This document shows, piece by piece, positions 38,968-47,601 of a stretch of DNA of 64,000 nucleotides. A model generated the notes under the pieces. The model worked only from the letters and a program-made list of their open reading frames with translations, made no database searches and had not been told where the DNA came from. Source of the stretch: a virus; the IMG/VR virus record IMGVR_UViG_3300032323_001417, positions 37,665 to 101,664 of that record; one strand, written 5' to 3'. Positions within the stretch are counted from its first letter, which is position 1, and every line of letters starts with the position of its first letter. The translations under genes were made by a program, and so were the position numbers.

Positions 38968-39541
38968 TTGGAAAGACATTGGTAAGCCAAAAAGGTTTAT
39001 GTCAATAGATGCTTCTTCTACATCTGCTGCATTTGCAATATTTGAAAATAATGAGTTGGTTAAATTTGGTAAAGTTAATTTTACTGGAAACGATTATTAT
39101 AAGAAAGCTGGAGATGCTTGTAAAAAACTTACTCCAATGTTTAAAGAGTTTAATGTTGAAGCAGTTGTAATTGAAAATACTATCTTTGCAAACTCTCCAA
39201 AAACATCAATGCAATTAGCTCTTGCACAAGGAGCTATCGTAAGTGCAGCCTACATTAATGGAGTAAAAGATATATACCCATGTGTACCAGTTGCCTGGCA
39301 AAACTGGATTGGAAACAAGGTTTTAACAAAAGATGAAAAGCTTGAACTAAGAAAAGAAACTCCTGGAAAGTCAGACTCTTGGTACAAGGGGAAAGAAAGA
39401 GAGTTTAGAAAAAATAGAACTATCAGACTTGTCAATATAGAGTTCATGACTGATGTAGATGACAATGATGTTGCAGATGCAATAGCTATTGGATGGTATG
39501 CAACAAATAACTGGAATAAGATTACTAAACTTGACTTATAA
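38954..39541 (+). CDS. RuvC-like Holliday junction resolvase
   Basis: 195 residues from the ATG at 38954. RNase-H fold acids: MSIDASSTSAAFAIF (first Asp), VVIENTIFANSP (Glu), and the C-terminal DDNDVADAIAIGWYA (two Asp), the catalytic D/E/D/D arrangement of RuvC. It would resolve recombination or replication intermediates before packaging. Overlaps the previous gene by 14 nt. Confidence 0.8.
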   Translation: MSKPSWKDIGKPKRFMSIDASSTSAAFAIFENNELVKFGKVNFTGNDYYKKAGDACKKLTPMFKEFNVEAVVIENTIFANSPKTSMQLALAQGAIVSAAYINGVKDIYPCVPVAWQNWIGNKVLTKDEKLELRKETPGKSDSWYKGKEREFRKNRTIRLVNIEFMTDVDDNDVADAIAIGWYATNNWNKITKLDL

Positions 39542-39545
39542 AGGA

Positions 39546-39551
39546 TATAAT
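39546..39551 (+). promoter_or_regulatory. -10 box, leaderless start of 39558 gene
   Basis: TATAAT with 6 nt to the ATG at 39558 and no Shine-Dalgarno. It lies directly after the resolvase stop. Confidence 0.45.
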
Positions 39552-39557
39552 GATATT

Positions 39558-39710
39558 ATGAAAATGTACACTAATGAAAATTGGCTAAGAAAAAGATTTT
39601 TAATGGACAAGAAAACACCAGAAGATATTGCAAAAGAGTGTGGAGTTTCTGTTGAAACTGTTTATGTCTATCTTGGCAAGTTTGGATTGAGAAAGAGTAG
39701 AAGGAAATAA
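39558..39710 (+). CDS. Small helix-turn-helix protein
   Basis: 50 residues when started at the ATG at 39558 (an upstream open frame is part of the resolvase overlap). Residues ~10-45 (RFLMDKKTPEDIAKECGVSVETVYVYLGKFGLRK) are a compact HTH of the resolvase/homeodomain-like kind, with a basic tail. A phage regulator or accessory is likely; shares its last base with the next start. Confidence 0.65.
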   Translation: MKMYTNENWLRKRFLMDKKTPEDIAKECGVSVETVYVYLGKFGLRKSRRK

Positions 39711-40045
39711 TGGCTGAATATCCATCAGAAGCATTCTTTGCAAACAAGAATGAAGATAAGATTAAAAAGATTCTTGAACTTTCTAAAACTGCACCAGCTG
39801 GATACAGTATCCTTGCTGCCTGTTTAGAAATTACAGAGATGCTGCTAGAAAAAAATGTGGCATATGGAAATTCTGCCCTAAACCCTATTCGTATCTTTAG
39901 CAATGCAGACGATATGGAACAATTGAATGTTCGTATTGATGATAAGTTAAATAGAATTAAAAATAAAAAGTTGTATGCAGGAGACAATGACGAAGACGAT
40001 CTAATTGGATACTTGTTGCTAAAGAAGGCTAAAAAGCGTGGCTAA
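39710..40045 (+). CDS. Nucleotide-metabolism protein, DUF1599-like
   Basis: 111 residues, with LEKNVAYGNSALNPIRIFSNA and QLNVRIDDKLNRIKN followed by DEDDLIGYLLL, a pattern shared with DUF1599/MazG-like helical nucleotide enzymes of phages. Probably acts on deoxynucleotides or modified bases. The identification is by recalled motif only. Confidence 0.6.
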   Translation: MAEYPSEAFFANKNEDKIKKILELSKTAPAGYSILAACLEITEMLLEKNVAYGNSALNPIRIFSNADDMEQLNVRIDDKLNRIKNKKLYAGDNDEDDLIGYLLLKKAKKRG

Positions 40046-40325
40046 AAGAAAAATAACTTATTTAGATAGGTTTGAAAGAAAGTTCTCAATGATTACTGAG
40101 AGTGGTCATGAAGTAAGTAAGGGTGACTTAATTAAGATTACTGGAGAGTATGGAGCTATCTTTAAGTTTCAATGTCTAGTCAAAAATCCCGAAAATGGTG
40201 TAGAATGGATAGACTGCTTTCAAATGCTGAAGGATATGTCTGGACCAACTAGGTCTTTTTATCCTGACAGGGTTAAGGCAGTAAAGAAGAGAGGTAAGCG
40301 TGTCAAGCGAAGCAGCGTTAGTTAA
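40038..40325 (+). CDS. Hypothetical basic protein
   Basis: 95 residues, GTG start overlapping the previous gene by 8 nt and the next by 26 nt. Beta-like core (GHEVSKGDLIKITGEYGAIFKFQCLV) resembling a small SH3/KOW-type barrel and a Lys/Arg-rich tail; perhaps nucleic-acid binding. Unknown function. Confidence 0.6.
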   Translation: MAKRKITYLDRFERKFSMITESGHEVSKGDLIKITGEYGAIFKFQCLVKNPENGVEWIDCFQMLKDMSGPTRSFYPDRVKAVKKRGKRVKRSSVS

Positions 40326-40824
40326 TCATTTAGATCTTGTTAACAAGGTTGCATCAGAGTACCTAAAAGGTTCAGATGCCTCAGAGATTGCAAAAATTTT
40401 AAGCCTTCCAAGAGCAAAAGTTACAGAGCTACTTACTGACTGGAGAGTTATGGCTGCAAACAACCAAGCTATCCATGCTCGTGCAAAAGAAGCCCTTGCT
40501 GGTGCAGACCAACATTACTCTTCACTAATTAAAAAAGCTTATGAAGTTATTGACTCTGCAGATCAAACTGCAAATCTAACTGCCAAGACAACATCTATTA
40601 AACTTATCGCTGATATTGAAAGCAAAAGACTTGAGATGTTGCAAAAGGCTGGACTCCTAGACAACCAAGAATTAGCAGACGAACTTTTAGAAACAGAAAG
40701 AAAGCAAGAAATACTTATAAGTATTCTTAAAGAAGTAACTTCATCCTGCGACTCTTGTAGACCAAAAGTTTTAACAAAACTTTCTCAAGTTAATGAGGGT
40801 GGGGTAGTTGTAATTGACAATTGA
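40300..40824 (+). CDS. Terminase small subunit-like protein
   Basis: 174 residues, GTG start. N-terminal HTH-like helices (EYLKGSDASEIAKILSLPRAKVTELL), then a long coiled helical region and a CDSC motif near the end. It sits directly before the terminase large subunit and overlaps it by 11 nt, as a DNA-recognition subunit would. Function by position and HTH. Confidence 0.7.
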   Translation: MSSEAALVNHLDLVNKVASEYLKGSDASEIAKILSLPRAKVTELLTDWRVMAANNQAIHARAKEALAGADQHYSSLIKKAYEVIDSADQTANLTAKTTSIKLIADIESKRLEMLQKAGLLDNQELADELLETERKQEILISILKEVTSSCDSCRPKVLTKLSQVNEGGVVVIDN

Positions 40825-42598
40825 TATTAGCGATTTTATGGAGGCTCTTGATGAGTCACCATTTTCAGAAACTCCAGTTGACGTTGTAACATTTGTTACA
40901 GGTGAAAAGTATTTAAATCAACCAGATTTATCAGAGTATCAATATACTCTTGTTGAATGCATGAGCCAAATTTATCAAGAAAAAGATTTGATTAGATACA
41001 TGGGTGAAGAGGCTGGTAAAGAGCACTACAAAAAATACACCAAGAGTGAAATTATTATGCAGCTTGGAAAAGGTAGTGGAAAAGATTATACATCTACCGT
41101 TGGGTGTTCTTATTTAGTCTATAAGTTACTGTGCTTAAAAGATCCATCAAGATATTTTGGTAAGCCATCTAATGATGCTATTGATATTATGAATGTTGCT
41201 ATCAATGCTCAACAGGCTAAGAATGTTTTCTTTAAAGGATTTAGAAGTAAGATAGAGGGGTCTCCCTGGTTTGCAGGAAAGTTTTCTCCACCAAAGATTG
41301 ATAGCATTGAATTTGATAAAGCTATTACCGTATATTCTGGTCACTCAGAAAGAGAATCTGCTGAAGGTCTAAACTTAATGCTTGCAATTCTTGATGAGAT
41401 TTCTGGATTTGCAATGGAGTCTGCAAGTGGAAATGATCACGCCAAAACTGCTGACAATATTTATAAAGCATTCCGTGGATCTGTTGACTCTCGCTTTCCA
41501 GACTTTGGCAAGGTAGTTCTTCTTTCATTCCCTCGTTTTAAAGGTGACTTTATTTCAACAAGGTATGAAGATGTTATTGCAGAAAAAGAAACCATTGTAA
41601 GATCGCACGAGTTTATTTTAAACCCAGCACTATCAGAAGATGATCCACAAAATAAGTTTACTGTGGAGTGGGACGAAGATCATATCAATTCCTATAAACT
41701 TCCAGGAGTCTTTGCACTTAAAAGACCAACTTGGGAGATTAATCCTACAAGAAAGATTGAAGATTTTAAATTAGCTTTCTTTACAGATATGCCAGATGCA
41801 CTAATGCGTTTTGCCTGTATGCCAACTACATCCTCTGATGCTTTCTTTAAAAATAGAGAAAAGCTCGGAATGGCATTTAAAAAGCATAACCCTATTGATG
41901 TTGGTAAAAGAATAGAAGAATCATTCCAACCAGATCCTGAAGTAACATACTATGTCCACGCTGACCTGGCACAAAAGCACGATAAGTGTGCCGTGTCTAT
42001 TGCTCACATTGATAAATGGGTAAGTCTACAATCGTTTAATGATTACCAGCAAATTGTTCCCTTTGTTGTGGTCGATGCAATTGTTTACTGGGAACCTAAA
42101 AAAGAAGGTCCAGTAGATTTATCAGAAGTAAAGAATTGGATTATTAATTTAAGAAGGCTTGGTTTCAATTTAGGCTTAGTAACATTTGACCGTTGGAATT
42201 CTTTTGATATTCAAAGAGACCTAAGTAGTGTGGGCATAAAAACAGAAACACTGTCTGTGGCTAAGAAACACTATGAAGATCTTTCTATGCTTGTTTATGA
42301 AGAAAGAATAGTTTTACCTCAAATAGATTTATTACTTGAGGAAATGCAGGAACTTAGAATTATGAATAATAATAGGGTAGACCACCCTAGAAAAAAGTCT
42401 AAGGACCTTGCAGACGCTATGTGTGGATCTGTATATAATGCAATCAGCCATACAAGAAGAGAAAAAATTCAGGAAGTAGAAATTCATACCTATCAATCTC
42501 GTCCTAAAGTTGACAAGGATGATAGTAAAATGGTAAAATCTAAACCTGAGATGACAGAAGATATCAAAAAGTATCTTATGAATTTTAATTTAATTTAG
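40814..42598 (+). CDS. Terminase large subunit
   Basis: 594 residues, TTG start. ATPase: Walker A QLGKGSGKD (~84-91, Asp replacing the usual Ser/Thr, as in many actinophage terminases), Walker B LAILDEIS (~190-198). RNase-H-like nuclease: HADLAQKHDKCAVS (~383), FDRWNS (~458), and KSKDLADAMCG (~530). It cuts concatemers and pumps DNA through the portal. It is about 37 kb away from the portal gene, in the replication block. Confidence 0.92.
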   Translation: MTIDISDFMEALDESPFSETPVDVVTFVTGEKYLNQPDLSEYQYTLVECMSQIYQEKDLIRYMGEEAGKEHYKKYTKSEIIMQLGKGSGKDYTSTVGCSYLVYKLLCLKDPSRYFGKPSNDAIDIMNVAINAQQAKNVFFKGFRSKIEGSPWFAGKFSPPKIDSIEFDKAITVYSGHSERESAEGLNLMLAILDEISGFAMESASGNDHAKTADNIYKAFRGSVDSRFPDFGKVVLLSFPRFKGDFISTRYEDVIAEKETIVRSHEFILNPALSEDDPQNKFTVEWDEDHINSYKLPGVFALKRPTWEINPTRKIEDFKLAFFTDMPDALMRFACMPTTSSDAFFKNREKLGMAFKKHNPIDVGKRIEESFQPDPEVTYYVHADLAQKHDKCAVSIAHIDKWVSLQSFNDYQQIVPFVVVDAIVYWEPKKEGPVDLSEVKNWIINLRRLGFNLGLVTFDRWNSFDIQRDLSSVGIKTETLSVAKKHYEDLSMLVYEERIVLPQIDLLLEEMQELRIMNNNRVDHPRKKSKDLADAMCGSVYNAISHTRREKIQEVEIHTYQSRPKVDKDDSKMVKSKPEMTEDIKKYLMNFNLI

Positions 42599-42614
42599 TA
42601 GAAATGGAAAAATA

Positions 42615-43628
42615 ATGAGTAAAAGAGTTCTTTTAACAGGTGCAAGTGGTTTTGTTGGAAGCCATGTGCTTAGACACTTGCTGGTAAATACAGATTGGTT
42701 TATAGTTTGTCCAACAACATTTACACACAAAGGTTTAACAGATAGAATTAATGTTGCATGTGACGACTTCCCCGATGCTTACAAGCGTATTAAAGTAATT
42801 AAGACAGACCTTACTGCTCCAATTTCTCCAGTAACATCCCATGCGTTTGGTGAAATTGATTATGTGATTAACGTAGCAAGTGAAAGTCATGTTGATAGAA
42901 GCATTGAAGAGCCAACTCCATTTATTCTAAATAACGTTTCTTTAATTTGTAATATACTTGACTGGGCAAGAGTTGCAAAGCCAGAAAAATTTTTGCATAT
43001 TTCAACTGATGAGGTTTACGGTCCAGCTCCAAAGGGACATGCCCATAAAGAGTGGGTAGATCAGTACTTCCCAAGTAACCCATACTCTGCTTCTAAGGCA
43101 GCACAAGAAAGTATTGCGTTTTCATATTGGAGAACTTATGGAGTTCCAATTGCAATTACAAATACCATGAATATTATTGGTGAGACTCAGGACACTGAAA
43201 AGTTTATGCCAATGGTAATTAAAAAAGTTCTTAATGGAGAAACCATGAAGATCCATGCATCATCAGAAGGTGAGATTGGAAGTCGTTTTTACTTACATGC
43301 TAGAAATCAGGCAGACGGTCTTTTGCATGTTCTTAAGCAACATTTCCCAGCTTATGGAGAATCTGATGTACCAGCAAAGTTTCACATTGTTGGCGAAAGA
43401 GAAGTAGACAACCTAGAAATGGCTCAAATGATTGCCTCAGCAGTTGGAAAGCCATTGCGTTATGAGTTAGAAGATTTCCATTCATCACGACCAGGGCATG
43501 ACTTACGTTATGCTTTAGACGGAAAAAAGATTGCTGACACTGGCTGGGTATCCCCAATGCCACTAGAAGAGTCAATTAGAAAAACTGTTGAATGGACTTT
43601 AAGCCATCCAGAATGGCTAAGTTTGTGA
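42615..43628 (+). CDS. NAD-dependent sugar epimerase/dehydratase
   Basis: 337 residues, extended short-chain dehydrogenase. NAD-binding GASGFVGSH (10-18), STDEVYGP (~134), catalytic YSASKAAQES (~155). Resembles dTDP-glucose 4,6-dehydratase/UDP-glucose epimerase. It probably makes a nucleotide sugar for surface glycan or DNA/virion glycosylation, together with the glycosyltransferase cassette at 51693-55554. Ends inside the next gene. Confidence 0.85.
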   Translation: MSKRVLLTGASGFVGSHVLRHLLVNTDWFIVCPTTFTHKGLTDRINVACDDFPDAYKRIKVIKTDLTAPISPVTSHAFGEIDYVINVASESHVDRSIEEPTPFILNNVSLICNILDWARVAKPEKFLHISTDEVYGPAPKGHAHKEWVDQYFPSNPYSASKAAQESIAFSYWRTYGVPIAITNTMNIIGETQDTEKFMPMVIKKVLNGETMKIHASSEGEIGSRFYLHARNQADGLLHVLKQHFPAYGESDVPAKFHIVGEREVDNLEMAQMIASAVGKPLRYELEDFHSSRPGHDLRYALDGKKIADTGWVSPMPLEESIRKTVEWTLSHPEWLSL

Positions 43629-44656
43629 AAGAATATTTAGCAAATAATTATATTTGTTTTGACGATATCCTTATGGTTCCACAATACTCAGAAGTTGTGA
43701 GCAGATCTCTTGTAGATCTAAAGATGCATATTGGTGGAAGTTCTTGGCTAGACTTTCCAGTAATTGCATCACCTATGGATACTGTTTGTGAAAAAGATAT
43801 GGCAATTGCAATTGCTGAATCTGGTGGTATTGGAATTATTCATAGATTTATGTCAGCAAAAAAGCAAATAAAAATGGTTGAAGAAGTTCATAGCCATAAT
43901 GATCTTGGACTTCCTGTTGGTGCAGCATTGTCAACTACTTTTGTTGAAGAGCATGTTGATAAGTTAATTAAATCAGGAGCATCAATGCTTTTAATTGATA
44001 CTGCTAATGGTCATAGTAAAATGGCAATTGATGCAGTTGTAAGATTAAAAAATATTGTAGGAGATAGTGTTCATATTATGGCTGGCAATGTTGCAACAAT
44101 AGAGGGGTATATTGCTTTAGATGTTGCAGGTGCTGATTCTATCAGAGTTGGTATTGGTGGCGGTAGCATGTGTACCACGAGACTCGTATCTGGTCATGGT
44201 ATTCCAACACTATCTTCAATTATAAACGTGCGAGAAGCAAAAGATAAGTTTGGCTTAAAGGCTGGAATTGTTGCAGATGGTGGAATTAGAAATACTGGAG
44301 ACATAATTAAAGCATTCGCAGCAGGAGCAGATTCCGTAATGCTTGGATCAATGTTGGCTGGCACTGACGAATCTCCAGGGTCTTTACATTTTAAAGGTGA
44401 TAAAAAATTTAAAGCATTTAGAGGAATGGCTAGTAAAGAAGCTAATAAAGATAAAGATATTGCAGTTGCAGAAGGAGTCTCTACAATGATTCCATACAAG
44501 GGATCTGTGAAAGATATTTTTAAAGATATTAAAGGTGGTATTGGAAGTGGATGCTCTTATACTGGAGTAGACTTTCTTTGTAATTTATATCAAGAATCCA
44601 TGTACACAAGGGTGTCACCATTAACTGTAAAGGAGTCGTTGCCTCATGGAAGATAA
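43613..44656 (+). CDS. guaB: IMP dehydrogenase/GMP reductase family enzyme, no CBS domain
   Basis: 347 residues from the ATG at 43613 (43592 is an alternative, both inside the epimerase). A TIM barrel with [22 protein letters not shown], and the catalytic loop [15 protein letters not shown] (Cys ~187), then [16 protein letters not shown], and [12 protein letters not shown]. The CBS pair of cellular IMPDH is absent. Would supply guanine nucleotides; GMP reductase activity cannot be excluded. Confidence 0.8.
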   Translation: MAKFVKEYLANNYICFDDILMVPQYSEVVSRSLVDLKMHIGGSSWLDFPVIASPMDTVCEKDMAIAIAESGGIGIIHRFMSAKKQIKMVEEVHSHNDLGLPVGAALSTTFVEEHVDKLIKSGASMLLIDTANGHSKMAIDAVVRLKNIVGDSVHIMAGNVATIEGYIALDVAGADSIRVGIGGGSMCTTRLVSGHGIPTLSSIINVREAKDKFGLKAGIVADGGIRNTGDIIKAFAAGADSVMLGSMLAGTDESPGSLHFKGDKKFKAFRGMASKEANKDKDIAVAEGVSTMIPYKGSVKDIFKDIKGGIGSGCSYTGVDFLCNLYQESMYTRVSPLTVKESLPHGR

Positions 44657-45005
44657 TGAAGAAATGAGTAGCGAAGAATTATCAGAAATGATTGAGTATC
44701 TTATTGAAATAGGTGCTATGGAAATTATGGGGTATGATTCTGTATCAGATCAGTTTACATATAAGGTTACTTCAAAATGTAAAGAGCTTTATCCAGAACT
44801 ATACTATGCACATTATGAAGCCGTTGGAGAAATGGCTAGTCAATTGTGGATGAAAGATGTTATAGACATAGTATTTACTGAAGGACAAACAATTGTTGGA
44901 GTTACTCCAGAACAGGTAAAATCTATAAAAGAAAATATTAACACTTTTACTGATGATGAAAGATTTTTTCTTGAAACACTTCTTGCACATTATGACCAAA
45001 GATAA
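44646..45005 (+). CDS. Hypothetical acidic protein
   Basis: 119 residues, overlapping the IMPDH end by 11 nt. Acidic helical N-terminus and no catalytic motif; the central part (QFTYKVTSKCKELYPELYYAHYEAV) resembles a winged-helix-like fold. Function unknown; probably co-transcribed with the purine enzyme. Confidence 0.65.
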   Translation: MEDNEEMSSEELSEMIEYLIEIGAMEIMGYDSVSDQFTYKVTSKCKELYPELYYAHYEAVGEMASQLWMKDVIDIVFTEGQTIVGVTPEQVKSIKENINTFTDDERFFLETLLAHYDQR

Positions 45006-45007
45006 GA

Positions 45008-45013
45008 TATAAT
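45008..45013 (+). promoter_or_regulatory. -10 box, leaderless start of 45021 gene
   Basis: TATAAT followed by 7 nt and the ATG at 45021. It overlaps the region just after the preceding stop. Confidence 0.45.
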
Positions 45014-45020
45014 AGTAGTT

Positions 45021-46337
45021 ATGGATGTCATTAAATCAGCAGAATGGGAAGGCGAACCCCTTTACAACATGCTTTCAGAAGATGAAAAAGCCTTTGCAGA
45101 TTCATTATTAAAATTAACAGAAGAGCTTGGACCACTAGATCAGTCAGAAGGTATCTGGATTGGTTATGAAGATGGTTCTACAAATCAAAATGCTTCCATT
45201 GGCGTTAAGTGTGGAAACTGTGCACTTCATAAATCTGCAGTTGCTTGTGCAATTATTTCACAACAGATTGAAGAAGAAGGTGCTTGCAGACTTGCAGTAA
45301 TTCCAGATGGGTATGTCAATTCCGATATGAAAAATTCGGGAGAAGAGTTTGAAGAAATGATTCCTGAAATGTCAAAAGCAGATTCAGTTAGAGTTGGTCA
45401 GATGGTTTCTTGGAATTCTAGTGGTGGAACTGCAAGAGGAAAAGTTGTAAGAGTTGTTAGAAGTGGTTCTATTAATGTTCCTAATTCTGATTTTACAATC
45501 ACAGGAACTCCAGATAACCCAGCAGCACTTATTAGAATTTATAGAGATGGAAAACCAACAGATACTTTGGTTGGTCACAGAGTAGACACTCTAAGGGTGT
45601 CAACTTCAAAATCAGAAGATGGCGTTATCGGAAATGATGATGTTCCAAATAGAAGAGCTCACTCAATGGAAGATTGCAATGATAAAAATTGTCCAGAACA
45701 TCGTATGGGTAAAAAAGATTATTCTGATAAAGAAAGACAGATGTTAGCTCGTAGAGATATGGCTTTGCCAGATGGATCTTTTCCAATTGTTACTGCAGCA
45801 GATTTAAGTAATGCAGTTCAAGCAGTTGGTCGTGCATCAAATTATGCAAGAGCTCGTAATCACATCATAAGAAGAGCAGAAGCACTTGGTAGAACAGACT
45901 TGCTTCCAGAAGAATGGAAGCCAAAGTCTGAAAGAAAAGGATACGATGTAGAGAAAAGAGACGTTTCTGATATTGATTTAAAGCCAACCGAGTCTATGTC
46001 TAACAATGCTAAAAGAGGTCTTGAACTTAGAGCAAAGTTTGGTAGAGGCGGAACTGCAGTTGGAGTTGCTCGTGCCCGTGACTTAAGTAATCGCACAAAC
46101 TTAAGTCCAGAAACTGTTGCAAGAATGTATTCATTCTTTTCTAGACATGAAGTAGACAAGAAAGGCAAGGATTTTAACAATCCAGACCGCCCTTCAAATG
46201 GAAAAATAGCCTGGTTACTTTGGGGTGGAGATTCTGGGTATGCTTGGTCAAAACAAAAGTGGGAAGCAATTCAAAATGCAAGAGCATCTAAATCAGATGA
46301 TACTTGGAAAGACTCACCATTTTCTTTTTATAAATAA
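45021..46337 (+). CDS. Multidomain virion-type protein (HVA1/DUF6582-like)
   Basis: 438 residues. N-terminal ~105: KCGNCALHKSAVACAI...CRLAV, four Cys in an iron-sulfur/zinc-like module found in phage capsid-associated proteins. ~115-185: DSVRVGQMVSWNSSGGTARGKVV...LVGHRV, an SH3-like HVA1/DUF2945 barrel. ~210-280: SHSMEDC, then ARRDMALPDGSFPIVTAADL...HIIRRAEALGRTDLLPEEW, DUF6582-like. ~330-438: SPETVARMYSFFSRHEVDKKG...IAWLLWGGDSG. These modules also occur fused to prohead proteases and decoration proteins, so a virion role is likely although it lies far from the head genes. Confidence 0.6.
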   Translation: MDVIKSAEWEGEPLYNMLSEDEKAFADSLLKLTEELGPLDQSEGIWIGYEDGSTNQNASIGVKCGNCALHKSAVACAIISQQIEEEGACRLAVIPDGYVNSDMKNSGEEFEEMIPEMSKADSVRVGQMVSWNSSGGTARGKVVRVVRSGSINVPNSDFTITGTPDNPAALIRIYRDGKPTDTLVGHRVDTLRVSTSKSEDGVIGNDDVPNRRAHSMEDCNDKNCPEHRMGKKDYSDKERQMLARRDMALPDGSFPIVTAADLSNAVQAVGRASNYARARNHIIRRAEALGRTDLLPEEWKPKSERKGYDVEKRDVSDIDLKPTESMSNNAKRGLELRAKFGRGGTAVGVARARDLSNRTNLSPETVARMYSFFSRHEVDKKGKDFNNPDRPSNGKIAWLLWGGDSGYAWSKQKWEAIQNARASKSDDTWKDSPFSFYK

Positions 46338-46348
46338 TAGGAGGCTAT

Positions 46349-46711
46349 ATGCAAAAGTTATCTCCCTTACAAAGAATATCAGCATGTCTGATTGGTATAA
46401 ACTTTTTTGCAATAAACCTATTTATCACAATATTCTCTCTGATTCAAAAGAATAAAGAAGAGGATTTGCTGGTTTCCTTTAGAGGATTTTTTAGAAAAAG
46501 TCAGCTATGTAAAATTTTAGATGAAGGAACTGTAAGAGTTGCTATTCAAGATAATAGTGCATACTGGGTTATAGACAACATTCTATATAAAGCAAATATT
46601 GGCAAGGATGGAAGAATTCTTAATGAGAATGCTGAAAGAGTAGATGTTTTTGACCTTTCCGAAAAAGAAGTAAACAATCTTCTTTCAATAATTGATACCA
46701 TAAGTAGCTAG
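46349..46711 (+). CDS. Membrane-anchored hypothetical protein
   Basis: 120 residues, preceded by AGGAGG. A hydrophobic segment at residues ~10-32 (ISACLIGINFFAINLFITIFSLI) looks like a signal anchor, and the rest is soluble with a beta pattern (GTVRVAIQDNSAYWVIDNILY). Unknown function. Confidence 0.65.
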   Translation: MQKLSPLQRISACLIGINFFAINLFITIFSLIQKNKEEDLLVSFRGFFRKSQLCKILDEGTVRVAIQDNSAYWVIDNILYKANIGKDGRILNENAERVDVFDLSEKEVNNLLSIIDTISS

Positions 46712-46718
46712 TTTAAAG

Positions 46719-46747
46719 TTGACATTTGTCAGATAAAAATGTATAAT
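46719..46747 (+). promoter_or_regulatory. Consensus sigma-70-type promoter
   Basis: TTGACA (46719-46724), 17 nt, TATAAT (46742-46747): a perfect consensus. The -35 is part of an inverted repeat TGACA-TT-TGTCA (46720-46731). A leader with AAAGGA leads to the ATG at 46773. Confidence 0.85.
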
Positions 46748-46772
46748 AGTATTTAATAGAAAAGGATTTACC

Positions 46773-47123
46773 ATGGTTATTGTAGTTGAGGGAACAAAAG
46801 AGTTCTCTGATTATGAGATATTTATGAGAGCAATGACAGTAGCTTTGTCAACTCCAAATGAAAATAATCAAATACAAGTGTGGAGTCTTGGACCACATAA
46901 GATTAACAATTTTACTGCAGCATTCTGTAATTCTGCAGAGAACTATTTAAGACAAAAAGGATTTAAAGTTTCTTTTTCTAAAATAAATGAACAATGGGTA
47001 AGGCAAAATGTAGAACATGTTACATACTATGCATACTTTAGTTTGCCAAAAGAACCATTGTCAAAGTTTGCTACATACATGGAGCATCAGGAAGATGTTG
47101 AGATGGGAATATTTAGGTATTAA
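46773..47123 (+). CDS. SLOG/DUF2493-like hypothetical protein
   Basis: 116 residues behind the consensus promoter. VIVVEGTKEFSDYEIFMRAMTVAL and VWSLGPHKINNFTAAFCNSA...GFKVSFSKI look like a Rossmannoid fold of the SLOG superfamily (nucleotide-derived ligand sensing). Many phage SLOG proteins lie near replication genes; here the identity is tentative. Followed immediately by a membrane protein. Confidence 0.45.
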   Translation: MVIVVEGTKEFSDYEIFMRAMTVALSTPNENNQIQVWSLGPHKINNFTAAFCNSAENYLRQKGFKVSFSKINEQWVRQNVEHVTYYAYFSLPKEPLSKFATYMEHQEDVEMGIFRY

Positions 47124-47387
47124 ATGAGTTTAACAGCATGGTCTTTAATAATTTTTGCATCTTATAGTTTATTCTATTTGTCAATGCTTTTAGCAGTAAC
47201 TCTAAAAACAAGTGTAGCAAAGATAGCTGCTATGGTTGTATGTTGGATAGTTTATCAAGTAGTTACTTTGTGGTATGGTATTGCTACAGATCAAATAGGA
47301 TTTATTTTAATGTTTATATTCCAATTTATTGTTACAATTTTAACAGTAATTATTAGCACAGAAAGATCTATGAATGAAAGTATCTGA
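47124..47387 (+). CDS. Small membrane protein, about three TM segments
   Basis: 87 residues, mostly hydrophobic: helices near 5-25, 33-52 and 57-80 (SLIIFASYSLFYLSMLLAVTL; AAMVVCWIVYQVVTLWYGI; GFILMFIFQFIVTILTVII). It starts right after the preceding stop. Function unknown; too far from lysis genes for a holin. Confidence 0.7.
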   Translation: MSLTAWSLIIFASYSLFYLSMLLAVTLKTSVAKIAAMVVCWIVYQVVTLWYGIATDQIGFILMFIFQFIVTILTVIISTERSMNESI

Positions 47388-47601
47388 TTTAGATAAGATG
47401 GAATCCATTGTAAGCAGCAACCCATACTTAACATGGGATGGCTGGAATGTTGTATTTCTTGAAAAAGATGAACAGGCTAGTCTAAAAAAGAATGCAGCCT
47501 TTGTTGATTCTACTTGGCACAAGAAAGTTGTGTTTGAAAATACTGGTGGAGTATGGGACATTCCAGACTCTATATTAAGGAAGGGCGATGTACAAGTTTG
47601 A
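47374..47601 (+). CDS. Hypothetical protein
   Basis: 75 residues, overlaps neighbours by 14 nt at each side. Trp-rich with WDGWNVVFLEKDEQASLKKN and WHKKVVFENTGGVWDIP. Recurrent companion of whiB-like genes in actinophage operons in my recollection, but no function is known. Confidence 0.65.
   Translation: MKVSDLDKMESIVSSNPYLTWDGWNVVFLEKDEQASLKKNAAFVDSTWHKKVVFENTGGVWDIPDSILRKGDVQV

Noticed and set aside
43592-43612. Earlier ATG for the IMPDH-like gene
   Set aside because: Family similarity begins after 43613 and the additional MDFKPSR adds nothing; not excluded, but less likely.
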